Assembly: GCA_963921195.1 (NCBI GenBank)
Contig: OY992538.1
Coordinates: 7,960,330 to 8,024,329, forward strand
Direction: 5' to 3'
Length of the DNA stretch: 64,000 nt
Source: Pegoplata infirma
Taxonomy: Eukaryota; Arthropoda; Insecta; Diptera; Anthomyiidae
Part shown: piece by piece, positions 33,291 through 44,885 of the stretch
Numbering within the stretch: position 1 is the first letter of the stretch
How the letters are laid out: each line of letters opens with the position of its first letter
The notes under the pieces: generated by a model
The model's database searches: none
Seen by the model: only the letters and a program-made list of their open reading frames with translations
Told to the model about the DNA's origin: nothing
Made by a program: the position numbers and the translations under genes

Positions 33291-34430
33291 TATATTGATA
33301 TACAAAAAAGAAAATTAAAAAAAATATTCACTGTATTTCATTCATTCATAGTGTTTGCTTCAGTAACCATTCCCTTTTTCATCTTTCCTTTTTTAAGCTT
33401 AAATGTTATTGATTTCAATAATAACGAAATTATGAATTGTGTATCGTGTTTCATCCTTTTTTATCTCAATTTTTATCTTCCACATCTCTCAAACATACAA
33501 TATTTATAACATCACGAATTATAGAATATTTAGGTGACATCCTGCTCATCTAGCTAAGGCAAGTTATAACTTTCACTACAGGATACTTTTTGTTCAACAC
33601 ACAAACACACAGTTAGACAGGCAAACACGCACACACACACACACATCCACAAACAGTGTGCAATAAAATAGAATTTATGTTAAAGCCATTTAATCTTTAC
33701 CCAAAAATTTAAGGTTTATTTTTTTGGCTGGTGGACAGACTTTATTAACGTCTGTCTGTTTCTATTTACTAACTAAACCAACTGCATTCATAGAGTAAAT
33801 GTTGTGTGTTTGTGATGAAGGGATTTTTCATATTTTTGTTTTCCTTATTTATAGAAATTGCATCATAAAAATATTTATGTACATAAAAATTAATTCAAAG
33901 AGATTAAAACTCTTTCCCCTTTTCATTTTGTACGTATATATCAGAGTTGTATCATTATCGTCATCAACATCAGATAGTATCATCATCATCAAATCACAGT
34001 AGGTGGTAAAATGAATTGTTAGGTTTGTTAAGAATAAACATCAACAAAAAAGAAGGAAAAATTAGTCATTGTCTTTGGAACAAGTAGATTTTGTTCGGTT
34101 TGTATATGGGTGGTAAGTGAATTTGACATCAAAAGAAATATTTGTATTTTTTTGGTAAATAACCAATACATTTCATAACTTCATTTGTGGGAGAGTATAA
34201 TGGAGACATTAGTAAGGAATATGTCCTTTAGAGTGACATTTTTCTTCAACTTTTTTTATTCCTAAAAACTATGTGTAACAAATTTGATGCGAATCGAATT
34301 AAATTAATCCGGGGCGCCCGAAGATCCAAGTTTTGGATTTTAAAAAATTAAAAAAAAAAAAAATCAAAAAGTGGCATTGCGACCCATCTTAAACACGAAT
34401 ATCAAAAAAAAAAAAAAACAATTAAAAAAG
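33291..34430. other. Unique AT-rich DNA; no gene recognised
   Basis: A CA-repeat lies near 33,600-33,646. Poly-A/T tracts near 34,340-34,420. Small T-rich frames only. Confidence 0.4.
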
Positions 34431-34431
34431 T

Positions 34432-35205
34432 TATAGTCGGTCAAGACCGACCATATGATACCCTACACCAGTGTTTTCCGGAAAATGGGTCCCAAGTCCA
34501 AACATGGACGGATTGTACCTATCTTTTGTTAGATCTTTATTAAGTGTAGAAAACACACACCGATCAAATTTTAGTGGAATTGGTTTATTTTTTTGCCAAT
34601 AGACCGATTTAACTGAATATCGGTCGAAATTTTTATATGGGGGACTAAGTCCAAAAATTGTCCAAATGTTTTCCAATTTGATTAGGTTACCAAAGTAAAC
34701 GTTTAACACCTACAAATAACATTTTTATCAGATATTTCCATTTTTATGAATTTTAATGAAATTATGTGAATAGCGGTTGGGTGGTTTGTATGGAAACTAC
34801 AAGAAGGACTGACCGTTGCATACAAAATTTTATTACCTGTAAAATTTCAAAACAATATATACTATAACACGGTTATTAGAGGCATTTAAGCGAAATAGAA
34901 AAGGGCGTTTGTATGGTGGCTAGGTCTTAACATGGACCGATTTTTTTCCAATTTCAATAGGCTTCGTCCTTGGGAAGCTTAAGTTTCAAATTTCAAGTCA
35001 ATTGATTAAAAATTGCGACCTGTACCGTGCTTAAATCGATAGATGGACAGACGGGCGGACGGACATCGCTAAATCAACTCAAAAAGTAATTCTGAGTCGA
35101 TCGGTATACTTGAAGGTAGAGGTAGGACCAATATTTCTGGTTGTTACAAACATCAGCACAAACTCATTATACCCTGTACCACAGAATAGTGTAGGGTGTA
35201 AATAA
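34432..35205 (-). mobile_element. mini-me-like element, family B, minus strand
   Basis: Read on the minus strand: head with CCCTACAC near 35,200, GATTTAGCGATGTCCGTCCG near 35,070, and 3' hairpin AGTCGGTCAAGACCGAC at 34,435-34,452. More diverged than the plus copies. Confidence 0.75.
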
Positions 35206-35802
35206 TCAAATGGTTTCCGAGATATTTTCTAATATCGCTTTTTGAAATTTGCCATAAATGGTGTTTTTTTCCTTAATTCAGGAAATTTGTTAAAAAAAAT
35301 ATTAAAATTTTGTTCCCTTGACTGTTTCATAGAGCTTGAGATAGACATTCATTTAAAATTAATTTGTGCTAAACCTGATAATTTTAACTCGTGGCTCCCT
35401 TTCAGGCTCTTTTTCAGGCTGGAGTCTAATTTTAAAAATGATACAGGACGCCACCTCAGTTTGACTATATAAATTAATGACTAACAAAAAAGAAAATGGG
35501 AATTACTGTTTTCATTTTCTTAAAACCAAATAGGTTTGTAACTTGGATTTGTAACTTAGATAATAACTCACCTGCTGGTGAATAAAAAAGATTTTCAGCT
35601 GGTGAAAAAAACGTAACATAATTATTTTCCATTAAATATTTTTTTCATCCATTTTTTTTTTTTCATTAATTTTTTTTTTATCTAGTTTTTTTTCATGACT
35701 TTTTTTTTATAAAAATATTTTTCAACATTTTTTGTTATCAATTTTTTTTATCAAAAATTTTTTCGTTAAAAAATTTTTTCACCACATTTTTTTTTTTTTT
35801 AA
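35206..35802. other. AT-rich DNA with a dispersed flank and T-rich array
   Basis: About 35,420-35,530 (GCCACCTCAGTTTGAC; GAATTACTGTTTTCATTTTC) reappears inverted at about 44,780-44,882. A TTTTTCATCA-type low-complexity array follows (35,640-35,800), exactly as it does beside the inverted copy. No gene. Confidence 0.55.
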
Positions 35803-36445
35803 CCCTCCAACCACAGTATGGGGGTATACTCACTTTGTCATTCCGTTTGTAACGCATCGAAATATCGGTCGGGGACCCCATAAAGTATATATATAATTGA
35901 TCCATGATCGATTCTAAGACATTCTGTGAATGTCCGTCCGTCCGTTCGTCTGTAGATGGCACGATGCAGTCCAAAATAAAACAGCTAGCCTCCTGAAATT
36001 TGGCACGAATATGTATTATGGTCCCAGGCAGTTTAGGTTCGTAAATGGGCAAAATCGGACCAGGGGAAAAAAGTTCCCCTTTGACGAACTAAACCATCCT
36101 CTGAAAAACACGATTTTTTTACGTGTTTTTTATATATTTGTTTAACAAATAAAACAAATTTATGCAAGGAGAAGTTTAGAGTACTGCACCAGGACTGGGG
36201 GGACTCAAAATTTTTTTTTTTTTTTTGCCAGGGCGTGGATATAAAAAAATAGTTTAAATAATGATAAAATTGTATAACTTTAGTACAAAAAGCATAATAA
36301 AAAAAATTAATAAACATTTTTCGAGAGGGGCGGGGGTGTTTCCCACTGCCCCTGCCAAAGTCCCCTCCCAAAAAAACGCCCCTGATTTTTTTTTTTACAT
36401 GTTGGAGGGCATAAAAGAAGCCGAATTTAACACTCTTACTTGTTT
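35803..36445 (+). mobile_element. mini-me-like element, family A, near complete
   Basis: Head ACCCTCCAACCACAGTATGG, GTTTGTAACGCATCG, ATCGGTCGGGGACCCC, AAGACATTCTGTGAATGTCC, short (CCGT)n, GCAGTCCAAAATAAAACAGC, a G/C-rich patch near 36,325-36,385 and terminus ACACTCTTACTTG. The final ATTCGGC hairpin is partly degraded. Confidence 0.8.
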
Positions 36446-37620
36446 TTACTAAAACTTTTTTTTTTTTTAATTTTTTTTCATCTAAATTCATTAATTTTTT
36501 TTGCATCAAATTTTTTTCTTTATCAATTTTATTTTTTTAACATGTTCTTTTTTTATCAAACAATTTTGTTTTTCATAAAAAAATCTTTTTTCCATCAATT
36601 TTTTTTTAATCAAATTGTTTTTTTTTTTAATCAAATTTTAAATTTTTCATCAACTTTTTTATTTTATTTTTCATAATATATTTCTTTTCGTCAATTTTTT
36701 TTTCATCAAAAACGTTTTTGCATAATTTTTTTTCCATCAAAATTTTTTTTTATCAAAATTGTTTTTTTTCATTAATTTTTTTTTCATATATTTTTTTCAT
36801 CAAAAATTTTTTTTTCATCAAAAAATTTTTTTTTTTGACCAACATTTTTTTCTATCAAAACATTTTTCACAAAAATTTTGTTTTTCATCAAAACAATTTT
36901 CTTTTAATTTTTTTATTAGTTTTTTTCACCAAAATTATTATTACCAAATCTAAAGTTCTCAAATAAAAATGTTCCATTTGCTTAACAAATGTACAAAAAA
37001 CAAGTGAGAGTGTTAAACTCTTCTGTGCCAAATCATCTATACTCTCCAAAATGTAAAAAACCTTTTTTGCACTTAAGTAACGCACTCTCTTTTTGCACAG
37101 AAAAAAAGGAGGAAACAAATTTTAGTAATCACTTGTTTAAATTTAAAAACAAAAATTGAGTAACTTTTTAATTGGCGCAATTAAAAATTTACTTAAAAAT
37201 TTTAAAAACAATTTAAGAAAATAATTTAATGAAAATTTAAACATAAAAATAAAATCATTTTAATAATTTAAAATGAAAAATATTTCTTTTTTTATATTTT
37301 TTTTTTCAACTTTTTTTGAAAATTAAAAAAAAAAATTGTTGATGAACAAAAAATTTATTTTTTTCATTTAAATTATTTTTTTTTAAATTTTGTTTTTATA
37401 ATTTTTTTTTATCAAAATTTGTTTTTTATTAAAAATTTAGTTTTTTTTATCATAAAAGTTTTTTATAAATTTTTTTTTAAACATTTTTTGTGTTCATCAA
37501 AAACTTTTTTTTTCTTGAAACTTTTTTTTATAAATTTTTTTTTTCATAAATATTTTTTGTTTCTTAAATTTTTTTTTTTCATCAAAAATTTTTTTCACCA
37601 ACTTTAAAATTCTTCTGATA
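36446..37620 (+). repeat. Low-complexity TTTTTCATCAAAA arrays
   Basis: Irregular units of T(6-10)CATCAA(A)n fill 36,446-36,955 and 37,270-37,615. Between them lie a minus-strand mini-me tail (about 36,991-37,120) and unique AT-rich DNA. The long open frames here are artefacts of T-runs read as Phe. Confidence 0.7.
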
Positions 37621-38130
37621 TAAAAATGTTTAATTTATAAACCAAATGCACAAAAACCAAGTGAGACGTTAAATGTCCAGAAACAATTTGAAACGTATTT
37701 CAATCAACAAAATCGCGGATTCAATCAATTTTTTGATTGAATCTATTAAGAAAATTGTTATACCAATGATCAAATTGTAGGTGATTGATTGAAAATTTTT
37801 TCAATCAAACATTTTTTCGATTTTGATCAAAAATTTGATAAATTTTTTATTTGTATTCAATCAAAATATTGATTGATTTAACGAATGAATTGTAAGCTTA
37901 TGACAAAATTATCAAACAGTTCATAAATTTTATACCCGCTTAAATGTAAAAAAACTTTTTGCGCTGAAGTAATACAATTTTATCCTTATTTATATCAACG
38001 CCCTCAAAAGGGGCGGACTGAAAATGTAAAATTTTTAAGTAATCTGGGTTTAAGTTGGTATTTTTCCAAGGTTGGTTTAATTCATTAAGGGAAAGCTTTT
38101 TCGCCCGGTCCGATTTCTTTCATTTATGGA
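36991..38130 (-). mobile_element. Broken family A mini-me-like copy, minus strand
   Basis: AACAAGTGAGAGTGTTAAA near 36,991 is the 3' end read on the minus strand. GTAATACAATTTTATC near 37,967, GGGGCGGAC near 38,011 and CCCGGTCCGATTTC near 38,104 belong to the body (compare 49,140 and 51,235-51,410). The copy is interrupted by T-rich DNA. Confidence 0.55.
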
Positions 38131-39294
38131 AAAAAAACTTTTAAGAAAAAAAACTTTTAAGATTTTATTTGCTAAAAATTTCTTAAACGTAGCAAAAAAC
38201 TGTAATTTTTATAAATTTTTATGACAACTTCAAAATGGCGATATCTCGAAAACCGCTCAACCGTTCTTTGATTTTTTTTATACCCTCCAACCACAGTATG
38301 GGTGTTTACTAGGGTGGGTCGTTTTGCCACTTTTTTGTCGGATCGAAACGCTATACCCGGCAAAAGTTGTCTACCCAGATGAGTATTACAGATGTGAATT
38401 TTTTTGGAAATCGGTTGATATCTTCTGCTCTCAGAATGGGCTCAAAGTTTCGAAATTTCGGCTAAAAATCCCAAAATGCCAATTATTGAGGCTCGAAAAA
38501 GCGGTTATTTTTTTTGGTAAAGATATGTTATTTTAAACGTAAACTCCATTTTAAGCATTAAAATGCAGTTTTGACCCCTCCCGGAGGTCCAGGGAATACC
38601 CCCGATATCCAAAGAGGAAGTGAATTTCGGCTAAAAATACCCTAATTGATAATTATTGTGGTTCGAAAAAGTGGCATAATTGTTTGGTACAAATATGTTA
38701 TTTTAGACGTTAAATCCCTTTAAGGCATCAAAATGCAATTTTAATCCCTTTCGGAAATCCAGGGAATACCCCCGATATCCAAAAGAGAAGTGAATTTCGG
38801 CTAAAAATACTCGAATTGACAATTATTGAGGTTCGAAAAGTGGCATTTTGTTTGTGTAAAGATGTGTTATTTGAAATGTCATCTCACATTTATGCCTTAA
38901 AAAGCAAGTACTAACCCACCTTGGGGGTCAAGGACCCCCGCCGGGATCGGAGAAAGATGGAAGTTTGTGCATTTTTTAAACCTTTCAAAGCCATTTTTGG
39001 TTATATGGAACATTGATAATTTTATAGTTCTCGCCGAGACTCAACTCAAAGGCCGGGCTTGTCAAAATCGATAAGTGAGTATATGGGAGATATTTCAAGC
39101 TATATTTTTCTAGATATATTTATATCTTTTAATTTTGTTTGGCTAAAGGTTATCATAAAGTGTTTATATGGTAAATCTAGTGGAGTAAAGAGAATATTTT
39201 AAAAGTTATATTTTCCATAGAGGTAGAATTGAAAATTAGAAGAATTAATAGGAAAATCCATGCAATGGGCAGGTTTCCTTTTGCATTTTACCGA

Positions 39295-40481
39295 AGTACC
39301 ATTGCGAGTACTCTTTAAGCATATCGACGGCCAAACATCAGGTCCCAATTTTTACACAGGTTCTTATAGGTTCAAAATTACCCGGATGTGAAAAACTTCC
39401 TGTGGTGTCATTTATGGCAATTAAATGTGATCTTCCTTATCACAGTTCCGAAGAGCTTAAAAAACTCAGTAAGGACTTCAAATACTTGTATCTTTTAGCT
39501 AAAGCTATTGAATCGGCAGAATGCTCGGAGGTTCTTGCTTCCATGATCCCTGGAAAATTGAACAAGGCTCGCAGGTTGACAACTGCAAAGCAAGGAACTC
39601 ATAGAAATAGTTAAGTTCATACCTAAAGTCTATGTGGTGATTCAACTCAGAATTAGTACACATCATTCCATTGCTGATGGCCCTCGTCATGTTTTTGAGA
39701 CAATTTGTCGATCAGATATTAACCAAAGAAACACCAAACAGAGAAAATTCGTTTCTCGGTCGAACTAGCAGTATGTGGAATAAACTCCCCGCAAAAATCT
39801 TTCCAGTAGGTTATAATTTAGAAAAATTCAAATTAAATGTCCACAAACACTACTCCCTCTTTCCTTCTCCTCATAAATAGGTTATAATACCAACACAATG
39901 CATTGCGTTAGTAGGGGGCATCACCTGAGTGTTGGCTCAAAGTAAAAAAAAAGCTGTAGTTCATTCATCCATTTAAACCAATGCGTTCTTTGCACTGCCC
40001 GAAAATATTCTTCTCGCGATGATGACAGATTGTCGACTTGCTAATCGTCAAGATGCACCAAAAATAATTATTAGTACTCTAGAAGAACAAACAGGGAATC
40101 GTCATCAGTTCATTCGCTACAATATTATTCCAAGGCTAAATTTTGAAGCCACTGATTACGTGGAAATGATCTTCTGGGAAATTATTGATGTTTGTAACAC
40201 AGTACCATCCGTTTTAAGGACGGTATCAAATAAATAACTTATTGACAAACTTTGACTTCCTGAAAACACAGTTTCCGTGCCATTCAGTTGCAGTCGAACG
40301 AGCAGTAAAATTAGTATCTAAAGCAATATCTAGAGTGTGCGACAGAAACGCAAGGGATGGCATAATAAAATCGGATTTAATTTCTAGACAAGCTCCAACA
40401 AAATTTAAATTCAAATCTCGATTTGTGACAATTTTTCCTGATATTGAGGGTGGGGAGGTATCGTTAAAAATAGCATTTTAA
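39295..40481 (+). pseudogene. Broken transposase-like gene, family unknown
   Basis: Pieces in several frames read as one protein. LRVLFKHIDGQTSGPNF lies at about 39,303-39,353. Then comes the 39,402-39,614 frame (YLLAKAIESAECSEVLAS; PGKLNKARRLTTAK), and GPRHVFETICRSD near 39,680. NAFFALPENILLAMMTD lies near 39,985, leading into the 40,019-40,237 frame (IPRLNFEATDYVEMIFWE). After a frameshift comes FPCHSVAVERAVKLVSKA with CDRNARDGIIKSDLISRQAP (about 40,265-40,395). It is not a classical hAT, piggyBac or mariner transposase that I recognise. I recall similar FPCH..AVER.VKLV wording in unannotated arthropod and cnidarian transposon proteins but cannot verify it. Inactive because of frameshifts, stops and the LINE insertion. 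Confidence 0.6.
39717..39952 (+). mobile_element. 5'-truncated LINE 3' end inside the 2.7-kb transposon
   Basis: Encodes SFLGRTSSMWNKLPAKIF and FKLNVHKHYSLF before a stop near 39,880, a typical LINE ORF2 C-terminus ('RT..WN.LP...FP'). A ~70-bp 3' UTR ends in a GT(A)9 tail at 39,942-39,952. It splits the GPRHVFETI and NAFFALPEN parts of the host element's gene. Confidence 0.75.
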
Positions 40482-41392
40482 GGCATCTTTACCCATATAT
40501 AATGACACTTTATCTGGACTTGAATTTATTACAATTTTGGAAACTCACATCCCACTTAGGATATCGGGGGTATTCCCTGGATTTCCGAAAGGGCTTAAAA
40601 TTGCATATTGATGCCTAAAAAGGATTTAACGTCTAAAATAACACATTTGTACCCAAAAATAATGTCACTTTTTCGAACCACAATAATTATCAATTAGGGT
40701 ATTTTTAGCCGAAATTCACATCCTCTTTGGATATCGGGGGTATTCCCTGGAACTCCGGGAGGAATTAAAACTACATTTTGATGCCTAAAATGGAGTTTAC
40801 GTTTAAAGTAACATATCTTTACCAAAAAAAAATAACCGTTTTTTCGAGCCTCAATATTTGGCATTTTGGGATTTTTAGCCAAAATTTCGAAACTTTGAGC
40901 CCATTCTGAGAGCAGAAGATATCAACCGATTTCCAAAAAAATTCACATCTGTAATACCCATCTGGGTAGACAACTTTTGCCGGGTATAGCGTTTCGATCC
41001 GACAAAAAAGTGGCAAAACGACCCACCCTAGTGTTTACTCACTTTGTCATTCCGTTTGTAACGCATCGAAATATCGGTCGGGGACCCCATAAAGTATATA
41101 TATTATTGATCCATGATCGATTCTAAGACATTCTGTAAATGTCCGTCCGTCTGTAGATGAACCAACCTCTGAAAAAATACACTTTTTTTAATTTTTTTTT
41201 GTATTTTTGTTAAATAAATGAAATATTTGTTATATTTGTTGGGATGGGAAGGTGCTCTCAACGTCCCCCACTGACCCCCATCACCCCCCCCCCCCCAAAA
41301 AAAAGAAACGCCCCTGACAATTTTTTTTAAATTTTTTTTTTTTTGGAGGGTATAAAAGATTCGGCACAGCCGAATTTAACACTTTTAGTTGT

Positions 41393-42013
41393 TTATATTA
41401 CATGCAGCATGCCAAAATTAATAAAACTAATATAAAGCAAGATTTTTTATTTTTTTTTTATTTTTTAAAAATCCAAAAATATTAGTTGAAATTTTCATCG
41501 AAAAGCCAAATTTTCATCGAAAAGCTAAATTTTCATCGAAAAGCCAAAATTATCGGATTTGTCTCAAATTAAGTTTAAATGAAAGACTCTCTCAAGCTCT
41601 ATGAAAGGGCTAAGGGAGAGACATTTTGAGATTTTTTTTAATTTCCAGAACATAGCAAAAAACCGCAATTTTTTCAAGTAACAAACAATATCTTGAAAAC
41701 CGTTCCACCGATTTTAATTTTTTTGCTATTCGTCAAAATAATAAACACGATGTGTCGCAAGACATATTTTTTTAAATTTATTAACCCGGGTGCAACGGGT
41801 TTTAATCCAATTGGTCTCAAATTTGTACCACATAAGTTGTAGGCTTAGGGAAATTTCCCCGGACGTTCAAAATTGGAAGAAAAAATTTTTTGCCATACAA
41901 AAAAATGTCAGTCTAATGTCCTTTCATTAAATTCATGCTATGAAATATATAGAAAAAATAATTAAAAATCATCATGGAAACTTATAGTTCAATTAGCGCA
42001 AAAGAAACTTATC
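41393..42013. other. AT-rich DNA; short tandem CATCGAAAAGC repeat
   Basis: AAATTTTCATCGAAAAGC occurs about three times in tandem at 41,490-41,545. Nothing else recognised. Confidence 0.45.
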
Positions 42014-42021
42014 ATCATAAC

Positions 42022-42586
42022 TAGGGATGAGATTTTCATGCACTAAAAAATCGAAAATATGCGCTTAAAATATGCGCTAAAAAATTCAAAATATGCACTA
42101 AAAATCCTAAAAATATGCACTAAAAAATAAAATGAGTGCAATAAAAATTTTGTTTTCATAGGAAAAACTTCTTAAAAGCAAAAAAGAAACGCAGGGTTTA
42201 AATAGTAACATTTAAATCTTTATATAAGCAAGATTTTTTAGAAATTAAGACAATCTGTAAAAAAAAATTTAAAGAAAAAAAATAATTTTTCTTATTTCCA
42301 AAATAAATTTTTAAAACTTAAAATAGTTTTTGAAACAAATAAATTTCAATTTGTGTTTTTGCTAATTTATGCCAAAATATGCATTTAAAAGTTGGAAATA
42401 TGCACAAAATATGCATTTAAAACCAAAATATGCAAAAATATGCATTTTCACCAAAATATGCAAAAATATGCAAAAACAAATCGATGCCATTTTAACGCAA
42501 ATTTCTTGATTCGGAAAGATAATTGGTCAATATCGTTTTTAGACTATCGACAAAAAACATGCATTTGCATGGAAATCTCATCCCTA
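42022..42586. mobile_element. 565-bp hAT-like MITE, 8-bp TSD, ATATGCA subterminal repeats
   Basis: Ends TAGGGATGAGATTTTCATGC and GGAAATCTCATCCCTA, flanked by ATCATAAC at 42,014-42,021 and 42,587-42,594. More than ten copies of AAATATGCA or AAATATGCGC crowd the two ends (about 42,055-42,125 and 42,372-42,475), as expected of hAT transposase-binding subterminal repeats. No gene inside. Confidence 0.9.
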
Positions 42587-42594
42587 ATCATAAC

Positions 42595-43349
42595 ACTTGA
42601 ACATATTTAACCAAAATAACTTTAATATTATCTACCCAAATCCATAGATTTTCTTTAACACATCAGTTGAATTCATTTATCATTCTGTACAAAGTTAACA
42701 ACTTTATGGCGTACACAGGAAGGATGCTTATCTATCTTTTGCAAACATTTAACTAAATAAATAAAACTTTTTAAATGGAAAATATTTAACAGGAAATGTG
42801 GGAATATTTATTCGTTAATTTTATTTTAAAAAGCGTGAAGAATTTCGTGTTCACGCCATAATATCAATTAGCGTTAATAAAGAGGGTCGGGAGATTTTTG
42901 TTAAAAAAATATTACAAGTAAAAATACAATTTTGGAAAACTTTATGACTTTCATTTTAGCTAACGAATTTCACATCTATGCCAGCAGAAATTTTTCAGAA
43001 CTGTAAGCCGCTTTTGGAAAGCAATCACGAATCAAAAAACGCATGTAAGGAATCTTGCATGATTTCCGTGCGCCATATCACAGTTTAGAGCACTATTTTG
43101 GTATTAAGATGCAGTGAAATCATATGTCTTCTCAGCTGGGATTGAAGCATTATTTCGTATCATTCTTTCAATATAACACTAATAAGTTTAACTGACTAAC
43201 AATACATTGAAAACCAATTTATTTATGCGAGGGCTCAAAAAAAAAATTGTAATTATTGCATTTACTTAAATATGTCTTAAAATTAAGTAAAATTGTACTT
43301 AATATAAGTTTATTTCTTTTTATCCAGAGGAAAAATATTTTTTTTTTTA
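42595..43349. other. Unique AT-rich DNA; nothing recognised
   Basis: No repeat shared with other parts of the window and no supported ORF. Confidence 0.35.
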
Positions 43350-43860
43350 AACAAGTAGAAAAGTCAAATTCGACTTGGCCGAATCTATGAATACCCTCCA
43401 CAATGCCTTTTTTAAAGGATAGTAAATTTTTAACGTGAAAAAATTAACAATTGTGATTAGAAATATTTTATTTTGAGTAAAAAACTCTTTTTTTGAGTGT
43501 AAAACTTTTTTCGAGTGTAATGTTTTTTTTTACTGTAAAAATATTTCTGAGTGAATGCACAAAATATTGACTACAAAAATATTGAATACACAACATATTG
43601 ACATTTTTTTAAAAAACCACTTAATTTTTTTTTTGTGTGTAAAATTTTTTTCGACTGTAATTTTTAAGTTACCAATGCTTTTAAAACTAAACAAGTTTCA
43701 AGTCAAACCGATTGAGCTGAAATTCGATACCAAACAGACCTGAGGAACGGCAAAGATACATGCCACATAGCAGTCTCGTTATTGTGTTTCGAAAGACATA
43801 GTGCTCATAACTTTTGAACCACTGGACCGATTTGGATGGATAAGGTCTTGAAATGTCTAT
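43350..43860 (-). mobile_element. mini-me-like family A copy, minus strand, 5' truncated
   Basis: AACAAGTAGAAAAG, hairpin ATTCGACTTGGCCGAAT and ATACCCTCCAC at 43,350-43,400 are the 3' end on the minus strand. The body resembles 60,290-61,081 (TTTTGAACCACTGGACCGAT near 43,812). The (GTCY)n region and head are missing. Confidence 0.7.
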
Positions 43861-43979
43861 TCTGTTTTTAAGTAAGTTCCGTACTTATTTTTCTTTTTTC
43901 ATACAATTTATTTTTTTTTCTTTTAAGTAGAACAAAAATTTTTAATAAACCCTTATTTTCTTAAATACAATAAATAAAT

Positions 43980-44066
43980 TATATTGAAATAATTTCAAAA
44001 AAAATTGATTACTTAAATTAATTACAGTGTTTACTTAATTTCAGTACAGTTATTTTTTTCAGTGTA
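43980..44066 (+). repeat. Dispersed repeat end, copy 2
   Basis: Second copy of the segment at 61-145, with TTACTTAAATTAATTACAG and TACAGTTATTTTTTTCAGTG. Confidence 0.5.
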
Positions 44067-44099
44067 AGGTTTCCTAGGCATTCTAGTGATATCCATCTA

Positions 44100-44882
44100 T
44101 TTGTTTGTATTTGTCAATAATAAAAAATTTTGATAAAAAAAGTTTTTATTAAAAAAAAAAAAATTATTGATGAAAAAAATACTATGAAAAAAAAATATTG
44201 ATGAAAAAAATATTGATAAAAAAATTATTGATGAAAAAAAATATTGATGAAAAAAATATTGATTTAAAAAAATATTGATGAAAAAAAATTGATAAAAAAA
44301 TATTGATGAAAACAAAATATATTGATGAAAAAATATTGATAAAAAAAATATTGATAAAAAAATATTGATAAAAAAAAAAAATATTGATGAAAAAAATATT
44401 GATGAAAAAAAATTTTTGATGAAAACAAAAAATGTTGTGCTCGATTCTGGAGTACGATTCAACTTATTTTTAAAAAATTGTTATTCTTTCGAATTTTAAG
44501 ATTTTTAAATTTGTTCTTGTATTTATTAAAGATATTAACTTGATCTTTAATTGTTACAAGAAAAAAATTTTAAAATCTTTAAATTCGAAAGAATATCAAA
44601 TTTTTAAAAATTAGGGGAATGGTGAAATCGTATTCCCGAATCGAGCACATTGATAAAAAAAATATTGATGAAAAAGAAAATATTGATGAAAAATGAAATA
44701 TTGATAAAAATAAAATAGTGATGAAAAAAAATATTGATAAAAAAAAATTGATGGAAAAATATTGATGAAAAATTTTTGGTTTTATGAGAATGAAAACAGT
44801 AATTCTCATTTTCTTTTTTATAAATCGTTAGCCTTTAAAGTCAAACTGAGATGACGTCCAGCAACTTTTTTAAAATTAGATA
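44100..44882 (-). repeat. ATTGATGAAAAAAA arrays with dispersed flank
   Basis: Irregular units of ATTGATGAAAAAAAT fill 44,150-44,425 and 44,649-44,775. This is the reverse complement of the T-rich CATCAA arrays at 35.6-37.6 kb. The right flank 44,780-44,882 is the inverted counterpart of 35,420-35,530, so array and flank form one repeat family. A MITE splits the array. Confidence 0.7.
44437..44648. mobile_element. 212-bp palindromic MITE, GTGCTCGATTC ends
   Basis: GTGCTCGATTC at the left and GAATCGAGCAC at the right, with further pairing of GATTTTAAGATTTTTAAAT-type blocks toward the centre (ATCTTTAA). Inserted in the T-rich/A-rich array. No clear duplication. The right half recurs at 30,130-30,204. 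Confidence 0.75.
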
Positions 44883-44885
44883 CCA

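Larger units (their letters stand above)
38310..41030 (+). mobile_element. 2.7-kb TIR transposon, 8-bp TSD, unclassified transposase-like gene
   Basis: Ends TAGGGTGGGTCG and CGACCCACCCTA are flanked by GTGTTTAC at 38,302-38,309 and 41,031-41,038. The inverted repeats reach about 0.5-0.7 kb inward and are built from ~170-bp units (AATTTCGGCTAAAAAT at 38,453, 38,623 and 38,796; two to three inverted units on the right). TAGGG ends with an 8-bp duplication are hAT-like. The centre holds a broken gene (39,295-40,481), itself interrupted by a LINE 3' end. The empty site can be read from other family A mini-me copies. Confidence 0.88.
38281..41392 (+). mobile_element. mini-me-like family A copy split by a 2.7-kb transposon
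   Basis: The head (38,281-38,309) and the rest (41,031-41,392) are one element. The body resumes at GTGTTTACTCACTTTGTCA, and the 3' end has the hairpin ATTCGGCACAGCCGAAT at 41,359-41,375. It gives the empty-site reference for the inserted transposon. Confidence 0.85.

Noticed and set aside
31471..33296. TATAAA/TATATT as a target duplication of the TGGGGC palindrome
   Set aside because: Only four of six bases agree in very AT-rich DNA; not enough to claim.
36440..36966. Phe-rich ORFs that look like membrane proteins (also 37,419-37,607, 44,097-44,462 and 44,579-44,809)
   Set aside because: Translations of T-rich or A-rich low-complexity arrays; no starts, splice sites or motifs support them.
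38324..41016. Matching ORFs at 38,324-38,536 plus and 40,819-41,016 minus
   Set aside because: They fall in the transposon's terminal inverted repeats, so the match is DNA symmetry, not two genes.
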